Origin: Singulisphaera sp. GP187
Lineage (GTDB): Bacteria; Planctomycetota; Phycisphaerae; Phycisphaerales; SM1A02
Reading direction: 5' to 3'
NCBI GenBank assembly: GCA_945862215.1
Contig: CAMAXY010000008.1
Coordinates: 1-64,000 of the forward strand
Length of the DNA stretch: 64,000 bases
Of the stretch, positions 18,206 to 26,624 are shown in pieces (the first letter of the stretch is position 1; the number at the start of each line of letters is the position of its first letter). Made by a program: the position numbers and the translations under genes. Below the pieces are notes generated by a model that was not told where the DNA came from, made no database searches, and saw only the letters and a list, made by a program, of their open reading frames with translations.

Positions 18206-19162
18206 TCATTGCCCAGATGCTGGTGAAGTCGCTGAAACGGTCGGCTCGCCTAAGCAGGTTTTCCAGTCGCTGTCGGTTGCACAAGTGACACGTCCTTCTT
18301 CAACCACGAGTACCGTCGGCGGCTTCAAAATATAGAGTTTGCCTTCAGGCAATTTGAGTCGCTGGCATCCTTCGCAAGGGACTGGTCCAAGATCGTCGCC
18401 AATCAAAGCGGTTGTTCCTGGAGCAGGTGGGATTTCAATGGCGATCACTTTGACATCTGGGCGTGCGACAGTGAAATACTTTTCGAAAAGTTCGCGGCAG
18501 TGACTGCATTCTGGGTTGTACAAAATGATGATGCATCGCCCTTCGAGCGTGAGTGCTGTGAGGATTGGCAGTAGTCTGGAAAGTCCAGTATCGGGCAGCG
18601 TTCGTCCTTGCCACTGCACATAATCGAGTAAGACGCTGTTTTCCCCGACCGTTTGTTGCTTTGCTGATGCGGTGATTGCAAGCGGAATTCGCACTGAAAT
18701 TCCTGAACAAAGCACCCAGATTGCGAAGATTCCAGCGCCGATCCAGAATGCACTGCGAGAAGGTGCAACTTCGACTGCTTTCGATTTGTCGATGAGCAAG
18801 TACAGGCCGAGTGAGATGACAAGGCCGATGGCGGGAAAAAGGAGCGGTACAAGACCTGCGCCAGCAGGGGTTGATGCCATCACTGATGCAAGAGTCGCGA
18901 CACAGAAAAATGCGTACGTCACCAATCCGATTCGTGAGAAGAACGAACCTATCTTTGGTTTTCTACCGAAGAGCACGAGTGAAGCCGCCACTGCAAACAA
19001 ACAGCCGATCAGCAACTGAGCAAATAAAATGGGAGACAGACCAATTCTCAGCCCGACGTTGCTCGTCCAGAGCGGCATCCATGCAGTTCCTCCCTGCATC
19101 CAAGCGATCGCAGTGATGACCAAAAGGAGCGGAGTCAGAATTCGAATTGTGAATTGTTTCAT
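18206..19162 (-). CDS. Four-span membrane protein with thioredoxin-like domain and two CxxC motifs
   Basis: About four membrane helices fill residues 5-125 and a further one lies near 140-160; the C-terminal ~150 residues are a thioredoxin-like domain facing outward. It has CSHC in YNPECSHCRELFEKYF and a second CEGC downstream, as does the neighbouring gene product (CEHC and CSEC), so the two are paralogues in the domain. They probably handle disulfides or electron transfer at the outer face. No specific family name can be given. It follows its paralogue by 32 bases on the minus strand. Confidence 0.75.
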   Translation of the reverse strand: MKQFTIRILTPLLLVITAIAWMQGGTAWMPLWTSNVGLRIGLSPILFAQLLIGCLFAVAASLVLFGRKPKIGSFFSRIGLVTYAFFCVATLASVMASTPAGAGLVPLLFPAIGLVISLGLYLLIDKSKAVEVAPSRSAFWIGAGIFAIWVLCSGISVRIPLAITASAKQQTVGENSVLLDYVQWQGRTLPDTGLSRLLPILTALTLEGRCIIILYNPECSHCRELFEKYFTVARPDVKVIAIEIPPAPGTTALIGDDLGPVPCEGCQRLKLPEGKLYILKPPTVLVVEEGRVTCATDSDWKTCLGEPTVSATSPASGQ

Positions 19163-19194
19163 TTAGGAAATAGGTTTAGCCGAGTCTGGGAATT

Positions 19195-20313
19195 TTATGG
19201 TGCAAGGCAGCGTTCAACTGCGGCATGGTCGTCAGGATTCGTCACAACTATTGTGACGATTCCGTCGACGACCTTTAACAAGATCGGGGTGGTCAAAACA
19301 TAGTCCGGTCCTTTAAAAAGTGTACGCTGTTGACACTCAGAACAGGGCATTTCCAGTGAAGCAGCGGGATCAGTGTCTGGAATTGCAATTGTTAATGTAG
19401 GAGTCTTCAGCGGTCCAGAGAAATATTTTTGCAGAAGCTCGTGGCAATGTTCGCAGTCTTCTCTATAGAACATGACGAACCAAGTTCCAGTGTTGATAGA
19501 TGCAGGAGGTGCTGGAGTCATCAGGCGAGCCATATCTTGCGAATCCAATCGAACTCCGACCCACTTTGCAAATTCTGGAACGTAATACGGCGCAGCTTTC
19601 TGTGGAAAGCCAGGCCAAGCAAGCGTGGGAACTGTTGCAGGAGTCGACGTGATCGTTGCTGAGGATGGCGTCGCGACAAGATTTGTTGCTGGAGTTGGTG
19701 CAGATGTTGGTGAAATTGCTCTGTCAGTGGATTCAGCTTGAGGAACATCTGTAGGCATCTCAATCTCTGCGCGGTGTGGAACAAGTATGACGACGCATAA
19801 TGAAACCACGAACAGCATGGCGCCCCATGGCAATCCAGAACTCATTGACAACTCTGGAGAATTTCGGGTTCGCTTCGACAAGAGAGCAAGCACGAGAAGG
19901 GTCGCGTCGATTCCGAGCATCATGACTGGATTTGGACCGCTCGCTCCAAAGCATCCGCAAGAACCTTTCATTGCTTGTGTAAATCCACCCTTCTGGAATT
20001 CTGGCCAAATCATAGATAGCAGGATGATGCAGAAAAGAGACATCACCGCAATTGCGATCGTGCGAGCAAGCCTTGGCATGCACAACATGGAGGCGACAAG
20101 CACGAATTCACTCAAAATAATCAGCCGTGTCGCACTATCAAGCCAGGCAGTTCCAGTGAGCCAGAACAATCCATCCATGCTCTGCACAAAGGACAGGACT
20201 GGCGGCGGCAACAACTTTGGATTTCGCGCATTGAGTTTATAAATCGCACCTGCCAACAACCAAAGTGGAATCGCAAGTCGGCAGACGTAAAAGTAAAGGC
20301 GATGACGGCTCAT
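19195..20313 (-). CDS. MauE/DoxX-like membrane protein fused to thioredoxin-like domain
   Basis: The N-terminal ~185 residues hold four or five membrane helices and the CGCFG signature (GSCGCFGASGPNP) typical of MauE-like proteins, which support disulfide formation in periplasmic enzymes. A Pro/Thr/Ala-rich linker (about 195-245) leads to a thioredoxin-like domain with CEHC (FYREDCEHCHELLQKYF) and a second CSEC. The length is 372 residues. It lies between gmhA and its paralogue, all on the minus strand, so a common transcript is likely. Which partner it oxidises or reduces is unknown. Confidence 0.8.
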   Translation of the reverse strand: MSRHRLYFYVCRLAIPLWLLAGAIYKLNARNPKLLPPPVLSFVQSMDGLFWLTGTAWLDSATRLIILSEFVLVASMLCMPRLARTIAIAVMSLFCIILLSMIWPEFQKGGFTQAMKGSCGCFGASGPNPVMMLGIDATLLVLALLSKRTRNSPELSMSSGLPWGAMLFVVSLCVVILVPHRAEIEMPTDVPQAESTDRAISPTSAPTPATNLVATPSSATITSTPATVPTLAWPGFPQKAAPYYVPEFAKWVGVRLDSQDMARLMTPAPPASINTGTWFVMFYREDCEHCHELLQKYFSGPLKTPTLTIAIPDTDPAASLEMPCSECQQRTLFKGPDYVLTTPILLKVVDGIVTIVVTNPDDHAAVERCLAP

Positions 20314-20397
20314 GATCGTGTGGTTCTCTATTTCATTCGCAGGAAGTTCAGATTCTGCTCGGTAGAATTGGAGTTTGGTGCGTTTGGAATGGTCACT

Positions 20398-20976
20398 TCA
20401 AGCAGGTTCGAGGCTTTCACAAAGAATATGGATAATCATTTGATGAATTTCTTGGACTGCGGCGCCATCGACTCCAGAGACAACGATTGGAAGGTCACAC
20501 AACGCACGAGCTTTTCCGCCATCTGCTCCCAGAAGCCCGATCGTTCCTGCGCCTCGCAATTTTGCTGCTTCAAGTGCCCGAAGAATGTTTGGACTATTTC
20601 CAGATGTCGAGAGAACGATGAGTTGATCTCCCTTTGCAGCGAGTGCTTCGACTTGACGGGAATAGATGTGATCGAATCCGAAATCGTTTCCAATGCAAGT
20701 CAATGCAGTCGTGTCAGCGCAAAGGCAAATTGATTTCAGTGGCGCACGTGATGAACGATAACGGCCGATGAGTTCTTCAGAAAGATGGAGCGCCTCTGCT
20801 GCGCTGCCGCCATTTCCACAAGTCAGGATCATGTGCCCATTTGCAAGAGCAAGTTGCACATTTTTGATGAGCGCAGTCAGTTCTTGCCGCATAGCACCAA
20901 GGTTCCCAAGCGCAACTTTCGCTTGATCAAGTCGGTGTTGGATGCAGGCTTCGGCGGTCCGTGCGGAAGATGACAT
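20398..20976 (-). CDS. gmhA: SIS-domain phosphoheptose isomerase
   Basis: A 192-residue single SIS-domain protein. CGNGGSAAEALHLSEELIGRY, TALTCIGNDFGFDHIYSRQV, STSGNSPNI and the C-terminal VQEIHQMIIH are the active-site segments of sedoheptulose-7-phosphate isomerase, which makes heptose precursors of lipopolysaccharide or S-layer glycans. DiaA, a replication factor, has a similar sequence, so the assignment to GmhA is by motif likeness. No other heptose gene is in the window. It heads the minus-strand group containing the two thioredoxin-like genes. Confidence 0.88.
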   Translation of the reverse strand: MSSSARTAEACIQHRLDQAKVALGNLGAMRQELTALIKNVQLALANGHMILTCGNGGSAAEALHLSEELIGRYRSSRAPLKSICLCADTTALTCIGNDFGFDHIYSRQVEALAAKGDQLIVLSTSGNSPNILRALEAAKLRGAGTIGLLGADGGKARALCDLPIVVSGVDGAAVQEIHQMIIHILCESLEPA

Positions 20977-21078
20977 GTTCGCAGTCTAGTGTGAATGCGC
21001 ATCTGCATCGCGCACTCTTGAAAAGTATGAGTGATGTGCGCTTTGCCTCGCGAGATTGGCTAGGCTTCTGTCCCTTGA

Positions 21079-22470
21079 TTGGAGTTTAACATCGCACGCC
21101 AAACTTTTCACAAGCAATCATCAATGCCAGCATCGCGATCTGCGCTTGCTGCTTGGCACTTTTCTCCAGGCGCAATCAATCGATTGCTACCACCGTGGCA
21201 GGATGTCCAAATCGAGCAGAACGAACCGCTTCGGGATGGTTCGCGGACTGTTCTTGGGCTAAAGGTTGGGCCGATGCGGATTCGATGGGTCGCTGTGCAT
21301 GAACAAGTGAAACCTGGGGAACAATTTGTTGATCGATCTGTTCAGGGTCCATTCAAGCAGTGGGTTCACGAGCATTCATTCTTGGACAAGGGCGCGCTGC
21401 AGAGTGATCTGCGAGATAGTGTCGAATATCAGTTGCCGTTCTCTGCGATTTCCGACATTTTTATGGGCTGGAAAATTCGCAGTGATCTCGCGCAGATGTT
21501 CGCCTTTCGACATCAACGCACACGAGACGATCTCGCTCGTCATTCACAGTATTCCGACCGTCCGCGCAGAACGATTGCGGTGACAGGTTCCACAGGGGCA
21601 GTTGGTCGCGCACTCTGCGCGTTTCTTTCCACGGGTGGGCATCGAGTTCTTCGACTCGTCCGCGGTGGATCAACTCTTGGTCCTGACGAGGTTCGTTGGA
21701 ATCCAACGGGAGAGTGGGATGCCAGCAAGCTTGAAGGAATTGATGCTGTCGTGCATCTTGCCGGCGCAAATATTGCAGAAGGAAGATGGACTGCGGCGCG
21801 CAAGAAAGTGATCTTGGAGAGTCGAGAGTTGGGCACTCGAAATTTGAGCCAGGCAATCGCAAGATTGAATCGTCCCCCATCGGTGATGATCTGCGCTTCT
21901 GGGGTTGGATTTTATGGCAACCTTCAAGAAGGTTTGGTTGATGAAAGTGCGCCAAACGGCAGTAGTTTTCTTGCTCAAGTGACGCAGGCGTGGGAGTCCG
22001 CATTGCAACCGGTCGAGTCGCGTGGAATTCGTGTTGTTCGAATGCGAATCGGGATTGTGTTGAATGCACGAACTGGAGTGCTTGGAAGTATGACACTTCC
22101 ATTTCTCTTTGGAGCTGGCGGTCGTGTGGGCAGTGGCCGTCAAGGAATGAGTTGGATTCATCTCGATGATCTTGTCGCAGCGATTCAATTTGCAATCGAA
22201 GAGAAAACTATTTCAGGCGCGGTGAATACAGTCTCGCCGCGTCCAGTCGCGCAGATGGATTTCGCTCGTGCGCTTGCACGAGTGCTTCATCGTCCATGTA
22301 TCGCGCCATTACCTGCACCGATCGTTCGACTGATGTTTGGAGAGATGGGCAGCGAGCTCTTGCTTTCTGGGCAATTCGTTCATCCCAAAGTTTTGCTTGA
22401 CCATGGCTTTCGATTTGGATACGCCACGATTGATGAAGCGCTCAGCTTTGCATTTGGAAAAATGAAATGA
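21079..22470 (+). CDS. SRPBCC-epimerase fusion, TIGR01777 type
   Basis: The N-terminal ~155 residues are a SRPBCC (START-like) ligand-binding domain with AWHFSPGAINRLLPPW and KQWVHEHSF; the rest is an extended SDR of the TIGR01777 group with the NAD(P) loop GSTGAVGRAL, VVHLAGANIAEGRW, CASGVGFYG and RIGIVL. The function of this family is not established, though it is related to the plant SulA-like proteins. A TTG start is needed because the conserved SRPBCC beginning (TFHKQSS) lies upstream of the first ATG (21124). The stop overlaps the photolyase start by four bases. Confidence 0.85.
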   Translation: MEFNIARQTFHKQSSMPASRSALAAWHFSPGAINRLLPPWQDVQIEQNEPLRDGSRTVLGLKVGPMRIRWVAVHEQVKPGEQFVDRSVQGPFKQWVHEHSFLDKGALQSDLRDSVEYQLPFSAISDIFMGWKIRSDLAQMFAFRHQRTRDDLARHSQYSDRPRRTIAVTGSTGAVGRALCAFLSTGGHRVLRLVRGGSTLGPDEVRWNPTGEWDASKLEGIDAVVHLAGANIAEGRWTAARKKVILESRELGTRNLSQAIARLNRPPSVMICASGVGFYGNLQEGLVDESAPNGSSFLAQVTQAWESALQPVESRGIRVVRMRIGIVLNARTGVLGSMTLPFLFGAGGRVGSGRQGMSWIHLDDLVAAIQFAIEEKTISGAVNTVSPRPVAQMDFARALARVLHRPCIAPLPAPIVRLMFGEMGSELLLSGQFVHPKVLLDHGFRFGYATIDEALSFAFGKMK

Positions 22471-23912
22471 AAGCAGAACCGCAATCGCGCCCAGTGATTG
22501 TTTGGTTTCGCCAAGATCTCCGTACTGATGATCATCCAGCGCTTCATGCCGCATCACAGGGTGGGCGTGTGGTTATTCCTGTTTTTATCTGGGATCCAAA
22601 GAGTGAAGGAGCATGGCCAGTCGGTGGTGCATCGAAGTGGTGGCTTCATTTTTCGCTTGCTTCTCTTGGGAAAACGCTTTCGACTTTAGGATCCCCGTTG
22701 ATTCTTCGGCAGGGTGCACCAGAAAAAGTGCTCGCAGAAATTGCGAAGGCGACTGGTGCTGCTGGAGTCCACTGTTCGATGCGTTACGAACCGAGTGCCA
22801 AAGCGCAAGAAGTATTGGTCAGGAAGGAACTACTCGCAGTTGGAGTTTCATTTGCAGGGCATGCAGGAACTTTGATGCACGATCCAGCGGTGATTCGTAC
22901 TGGATCGGGTGTGCCATACAAGGTTTACACGCCTTTTGCGAAGTCGTATCGCAACTCGATGAGCAGTGATCCGCCGCTCTCGTCCCCGAAAACATTGAAA
23001 GGAAGTGACGCAAAGATTCCGAGCGATTCTTTAGATGATCTGAAACTTCTACCTGCGATTGATTGGGCGACGACTATGCGCAAGTGGTGGCAACCTGGCG
23101 AAGAAGGCGCACACAAAAGATTGTCGAAGTTTACTCTTCAGGCGGCGCAGGCGTATGGCGAGAATCGCGATATCCCAGCTGAAGATGGTTCATCAAGGCT
23201 GAGCGCGCATTTGCATTGGGGCGAGATTTCGCCGCGACGTATTTGGAATGAAGTATCAAAGTCTCCTGCTGCGGCTACGGTTGGAGCGCAAAAATATCTT
23301 GCGGAGATTCTCTGGCGAGACTTTGCATATCACGTGATGTCGAATTTCCCACGCACTTCGGAGAGTCCACTTCGACCAGAGTTTGAGCGCTTTCCGTGGG
23401 AGCCCTCTGCTGAACGGTTGAAAGCGTGGAAGCGGGGTCAGACGGGATATCCAATCGTCGATGCTGGTATGCGGCAACTCTGGGCAACGGGATGGATGCA
23501 TAATCGAGTTCGGATGATCGTCGCAAGTTTTTTGGTGAAGCATTTGCTGCAAGATTGGCAGGAGGGTGCGAAATGGTTTTGGGAGACGCTTGTTGATGCG
23601 GATCTTTCGAGTAATTCGCTTGGATGGCAATGGAGTGCAGGATGCGGTGCTGATGCGGCGCCATACTTTCGGATCTTCAATCCGATTTTGCAAGGCGAAA
23701 AGTTTGACTCGCAGGGGACATATGTGCGAGAATGGATTCCTGAATTAGCGAAAGTGCCTAGCGAATTCATTCATCAGCCATGGAATGCGCCGCCTTTGGT
23801 TTTGCTTCAATCGGGAGTCGAACTTGGTGGAAATTATCCTGCACCAATTGTTGATCACGTGACTGCGCGAAATCGAGCGTTGGCGGCGTTGAGTGCGTTT
23901 GGGAAGAAGTAA
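22467..23912 (+). CDS. phrB: Deoxyribodipyrimidine photolyase (class I)
   Basis: The 481-residue product has the N-terminal Rossmann antenna domain (VWFRQDLRTDDHPALHAA) and the C-terminal helical FAD domain with LSAHLHWGEISPR, ILWRDFAYHV, YPIVDAGMRQLWATGWMHNR and NSLGWQWSAGCGADAAPYFRIF. It repairs cyclobutane pyrimidine dimers with light. All expected FAD-contact segments are present. ATGA overlap with the epimerase gene indicates coupling. After it comes a 480-base gene-free repeat region. Confidence 0.95.
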   Translation: MKAEPQSRPVIVWFRQDLRTDDHPALHAASQGGRVVIPVFIWDPKSEGAWPVGGASKWWLHFSLASLGKTLSTLGSPLILRQGAPEKVLAEIAKATGAAGVHCSMRYEPSAKAQEVLVRKELLAVGVSFAGHAGTLMHDPAVIRTGSGVPYKVYTPFAKSYRNSMSSDPPLSSPKTLKGSDAKIPSDSLDDLKLLPAIDWATTMRKWWQPGEEGAHKRLSKFTLQAAQAYGENRDIPAEDGSSRLSAHLHWGEISPRRIWNEVSKSPAAATVGAQKYLAEILWRDFAYHVMSNFPRTSESPLRPEFERFPWEPSAERLKAWKRGQTGYPIVDAGMRQLWATGWMHNRVRMIVASFLVKHLLQDWQEGAKWFWETLVDADLSSNSLGWQWSAGCGADAAPYFRIFNPILQGEKFDSQGTYVREWIPELAKVPSEFIHQPWNAPPLVLLQSGVELGGNYPAPIVDHVTARNRALAALSAFGKK

Positions 23913-23937
23913 TTGCCATTGTGAGTTTCTTGGCGAA

Positions 23938-23973
23938 GCCTCGGATACAGCCTCGGATACAGCCTCGGATACA
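23938..23973. repeat. Three perfect copies of a 12-bp tandem repeat
   Basis: Three copies of GCCTCGGATACA begin 25 bases after the photolyase stop. The core CGGATACAGCC also begins each ~179-bp unit that follows, so this array is the left end of a larger repeat cluster. No gene uses it. Confidence 0.95.
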
Positions 23974-24323
23974 GCCGCGGAATTGCATAAGAGGGCAGCC
24001 GTGAAAAGATCCCGCCGGGCTCAGACAGTCCTCGGCGACCGACACGATCTGGTTTACGAAATTTTATTGCAAGTGCAGTCGGGGGGCCTGCGGAACTCGC
24101 CCGGCAGAATTTTTCAACGGCTGGATACGCAAGTTGAAGTGCGACGGATACAGCCGCGGATTACACATATGAGGGAAGCCGTGAAAAGATCCCGCCGGGC
24201 TCAGACAGTCCTCGGCGACCGACACGATCTGGTTTACGAAATTTAATTGCAGGTGCAGTCGTCCGCCTGCGGAACTCGCCCGGCAGAATTTTTCAACGGC
24301 TGTGTACGCAAACAGATGCACGA
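23966..24323. repeat. Two direct copies of a ~179-bp unit with internal inverted repeats
   Basis: Unit 1 is 23966-24144 and unit 2 is 24145-24323; each begins CGGATACAGCCGCGG. A block of 64 bases (24001-24064 and 24181-24244) is identical. Inside each unit, about 25 bases at the left (CAGCCGTGAAAAGATCCCGC and the following GGGC) are nearly complementary to the right end (GCCCGGCAGAATTTTTCAAC then GGCTG), so a ~128-base segment (23996-24123; 24176-24302) could fold into a large hairpin. A third unit start follows at 24324. It could be a miniature mobile element, a palindromic intergenic repeat or a structured RNA; no transposase or tRNA-like feature is near. Confidence 0.85.
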
Positions 24324-24328
24324 CGGAA

Positions 24329-24364
24329 ACAGCCACAGCCACAGCCACAGCCACAGCCACAGCC
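24329..24364. repeat. Six copies of a 6-bp tandem repeat
   Basis: Six perfect ACAGCC hexamers end the repeat cluster just before the 3' end of the minus-strand transporter gene. The hexamer is part of the CGGATACAGCC core of the larger units, which suggests local slippage from that core. Confidence 0.95.
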
Positions 24365-24398
24365 GCAGTCTCAGTTGAAACAGTTATTAAAGTTGATT

Positions 24399-25664
24399 TC
24401 AGTTTGTATTCGAAGAGAGCATTTTTTGTTTTTGTGTCCACGAATTGAAAAATGGCAAAACCGCTGGAACCGCAGCGATTGCGAGCAGCCCCCACACGAT
24501 TGCAACAGTCCATCCGCCGCCTCCCAGCAGAAATCCGCAGAGTCCAGCTGCAGGTCCAACGACATATCCAAGTCCGATGAGTGCTTCGTGCATTCCACCC
24601 GCGTCAATTCCTGCGCTTCCAACGCGCAGTGCGTAATAGAGAGCCGCATAATAGATAATTCCGTGACCCGCTCCGAAGAGCGCAAGCCCGATGACGATGA
24701 AAGGCACAGATGGAATCGTCACGACGATTGCAAAGCCGCTCGCAAGCAGAATTGATCCTGCAAGCAACGTGCTCCATCGTCCATGCCAGAAAGAAATGTG
24801 AGCCATAAGTGCAACGACGACAACACGCGTACTCAACCAGACTGCAGTCAGAGGTGTTTCACTCGTCGCATCGAGTTTCAATCGATCGAGCAGATATGGC
24901 ATCAGAGGACTCAACGCGCCAACGAGCAAATATGAAGCGGGCAAAAGAATTCGCGCGCTTTTCAAATGAGAGTTGTAATCAGCTGGAGCTTCTTCCGGAG
25001 GTGCGTGGTGATGTCCGGGATGAGACGGCACAAACCAAAGACACGCCATCGAAAGCAAACTCATCGGCAGAATTGCAAAGAGTGCAAGCCGCGGATTCAT
25101 CCATCCCTCAATTTGTTGCAGAGGCGCCATTAAAAAGAGCGCCAATGAAACAGAAGTCATCCAAACAATGCACCATTCTCCGATTGCTTTTCGCGTTTGC
25201 TGTGCGCTTCTCCCCGCAGCCACATACGACTCGATGATTGGCCAAAGACACGCGCCGGTGAAACTCGTGACGATCGCGATCACGATCAGCCCCACGCTGG
25301 AATTGCCGACATAAATGAGTGGTGCGACCAATACCTGTATCAGAAACAAGATCATCATCACTTTGCGTGCGTTGACATGTCGTTCAAATCTTCGAACGAG
25401 TCGACCACAATAAAGCGCCGAGAATGCATAGACAGCACCAGTGACGATATAGAGCCCGTATGTTTGGGATGCTGAATAATGAAATTCCTGAGAGGTGATG
25501 AATCCAAGCCCGTTCCAAAGCACCCCTGTTGCAAGAGAATTGAGAAAAGTTATCGCCTTAATTCCAAGGCTTCCTCGATGCGTCATTCGGTCTACGATTT
25601 GATGCCTGTCGTGAGATCCACCAGGAACCGGCGTCGTGTCTTTGGGGATCAAATCTTGCGGCAT
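24399..25664 (-). CDS. Major facilitator superfamily transporter
   Basis: A 421-residue protein with about 12 hydrophobic helices in two halves, separated by a His/Pro/Glu-rich cytoplasmic loop (PGHHHAPPEEAPADYN, about residue 220-235). The motif-A-like segment after the second helix (CGRLVRRFERHVNARK) supports the MFS assignment. The first ~35 residues are polar with a cluster of Pro and His. The substrate cannot be told. It is divergent from tRNA-Arg, and its 3' end abuts the repeat cluster. Confidence 0.8.
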   Translation of the reverse strand: MPQDLIPKDTTPVPGGSHDRHQIVDRMTHRGSLGIKAITFLNSLATGVLWNGLGFITSQEFHYSASQTYGLYIVTGAVYAFSALYCGRLVRRFERHVNARKVMMILFLIQVLVAPLIYVGNSSVGLIVIAIVTSFTGACLWPIIESYVAAGRSAQQTRKAIGEWCIVWMTSVSLALFLMAPLQQIEGWMNPRLALFAILPMSLLSMACLWFVPSHPGHHHAPPEEAPADYNSHLKSARILLPASYLLVGALSPLMPYLLDRLKLDATSETPLTAVWLSTRVVVVALMAHISFWHGRWSTLLAGSILLASGFAIVVTIPSVPFIVIGLALFGAGHGIIYYAALYYALRVGSAGIDAGGMHEALIGLGYVVGPAAGLCGFLLGGGGWTVAIVWGLLAIAAVPAVLPFFNSWTQKQKMLSSNTN

Positions 25665-25703
25665 GCAATCGTGAGGCTAGCCCCGCTGTGAGTTTGGTGG
25701 GGT

Positions 25704-25709
25704 TAGAAT
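25704..25709 (+). promoter_or_regulatory. Possible -10 box of tRNA-Arg
   Basis: TAGAAT lies 9 bases before the tRNA 5' end, close to the consensus TATAAT. No convincing -35 element is seen at the right spacing, so this is only a suggestion. Confidence 0.3.
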
Positions 25710-25718
25710 TAGTTAAAA

Positions 25719-25792
25719 GTCTTCGTAGCTCAATTGGATAGAGCATTGCCCTCCGAAGGCAAAGGTTGTGCGTTCAAGTCGCACCGAGGACG
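25719..25792 (+). tRNA. tRNA-Arg (anticodon CCG)
   Basis: A complete 74-base cloverleaf: acceptor stem GTCTTCG pairs with CGAGGAC (one G-U), D arm GCTC/GAGC, anticodon arm TTGCC-CTCCGAA-GGCAA with anticodon CCG, and T arm GTGCG-TTCAAGT-CGCAC. Discriminator base is G; the CCA end is not encoded. It reads CGG codons. Confidence 0.95.
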
Positions 25793-25884
25793 TTCAAGAT
25801 CAGCCCCAGCGTTTTCTTGATGAAGTTCTGAGTCGTTTGACGTGACCGGCCACGATTTGTTTCGTCACAAAGTAACCTCTGTGA

Positions 25885-26169
25885 ATGCAAATCGCTGAAT
25901 TCCAAACATTGATTCGATCGCGCTATGACGAGACTGATCGCGCACGGGGACCTTCCAAAACATTTGTCTGGTTCGCTGAGGAATTTGGCGAATTGGCGCA
26001 CGCAATCGGCAAGCATGAACGAGGTGATGGGGATCCAGCAAATTTGCGCGAAGAATTCGCCGATTGCTTGGCGTGGATGTGCACGCTTGCAAACATTTGC
26101 GATGTTGATCTCGAACAAGCGATTCGCGAAAAATATTTGACCGACGGTGGACCGAAAGGCACAAAATGA
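25885..26169 (+). CDS. MazG-like nucleotide pyrophosphohydrolase
   Basis: A 94-residue all-alpha protein with the metal-binding pattern of the MazG superfamily: EEFGELAHAI in the first helix pair and EEFADCLAWM later. Such enzymes hydrolyse non-canonical or excess NTPs. It is half the length of full MazG, typical for MazG-like single-domain proteins. It overlaps the HIT gene by four bases (ATGA), so the two are co-translated; both act on nucleotides. Confidence 0.8.
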   Translation: MQIAEFQTLIRSRYDETDRARGPSKTFVWFAEEFGELAHAIGKHERGDGDPANLREEFADCLAWMCTLANICDVDLEQAIREKYLTDGGPKGTK

Positions 26170-26624
26170 CATCAGTGTGCGGCGTGTGTGCAATCCACGA
26201 AAACGAGATGCTTGGCGAGCTTGTCGCTTGGGAAAGTGAGCGATGGATTCTTCGACATCACGCTGCTCCGGCCCCATTGGCTGGCTGGTTTCTGTTGGAC
26301 ACGAAGCGACATGTCGCAAGCGCCGCAGACTTTGATGATCTTGAAGAGGCAGAATTCGCTCAAGTTCTTGGTGCTGCGATGCGCGCAATTCGCAGTGCGG
26401 TTGACGTTCCTCGTGTCTATGTGATTCTGTTCGGTGAAGGCGCTCAACATGTGCATGCGCATCTCATTCCGCGCGATCCGTCGCAGTCTGGAACTGCTGC
26501 GTGGGAGATTGCCGATTGGTACAGAGCGGTTGATTCTGGAAAGCGCACCGCCGCGCCATCAGATGAAGTTGCGCGTGCAGTGCAGCGAGTTCGAGAAGAA
26601 ATGCGGACGGCAGTTAAGATTTGA
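26166..26624 (+). CDS. HIT-family nucleotide hydrolase/transferase
   Basis: The 152-residue product has a HIT motif, HVHAHLIPRD (H-x-H-x-H pattern), with a strand pair before it (VYVILFGEG). Cysteines VCGVCAIHENE at the N-terminus look like a partial zinc knuckle seen in many HIT proteins. The family acts on nucleotidyl phosphoramidates or dinucleoside polyphosphates. Its last 11 bases overlap the 3' end of the convergent flavoprotein gene. Confidence 0.88.
   Translation: MTSVCGVCAIHENEMLGELVAWESERWILRHHAAPAPLAGWFLLDTKRHVASAADFDDLEEAEFAQVLGAAMRAIRSAVDVPRVYVILFGEGAQHVHAHLIPRDPSQSGTAAWEIADWYRAVDSGKRTAAPSDEVARAVQRVREEMRTAVKI

Noticed and set aside
23893-24246. A 117-codon frame across the repeat cluster
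   Set aside because: It consists of repeat sequence translated twice with the same peptide; the 3' end is a change in the second copy. No ribosome site and the composition is not protein-like.
23938-24364. CRISPR array
   Set aside because: Units are long, only two, with no spacers of regular size between short repeats, and no cas genes are near.
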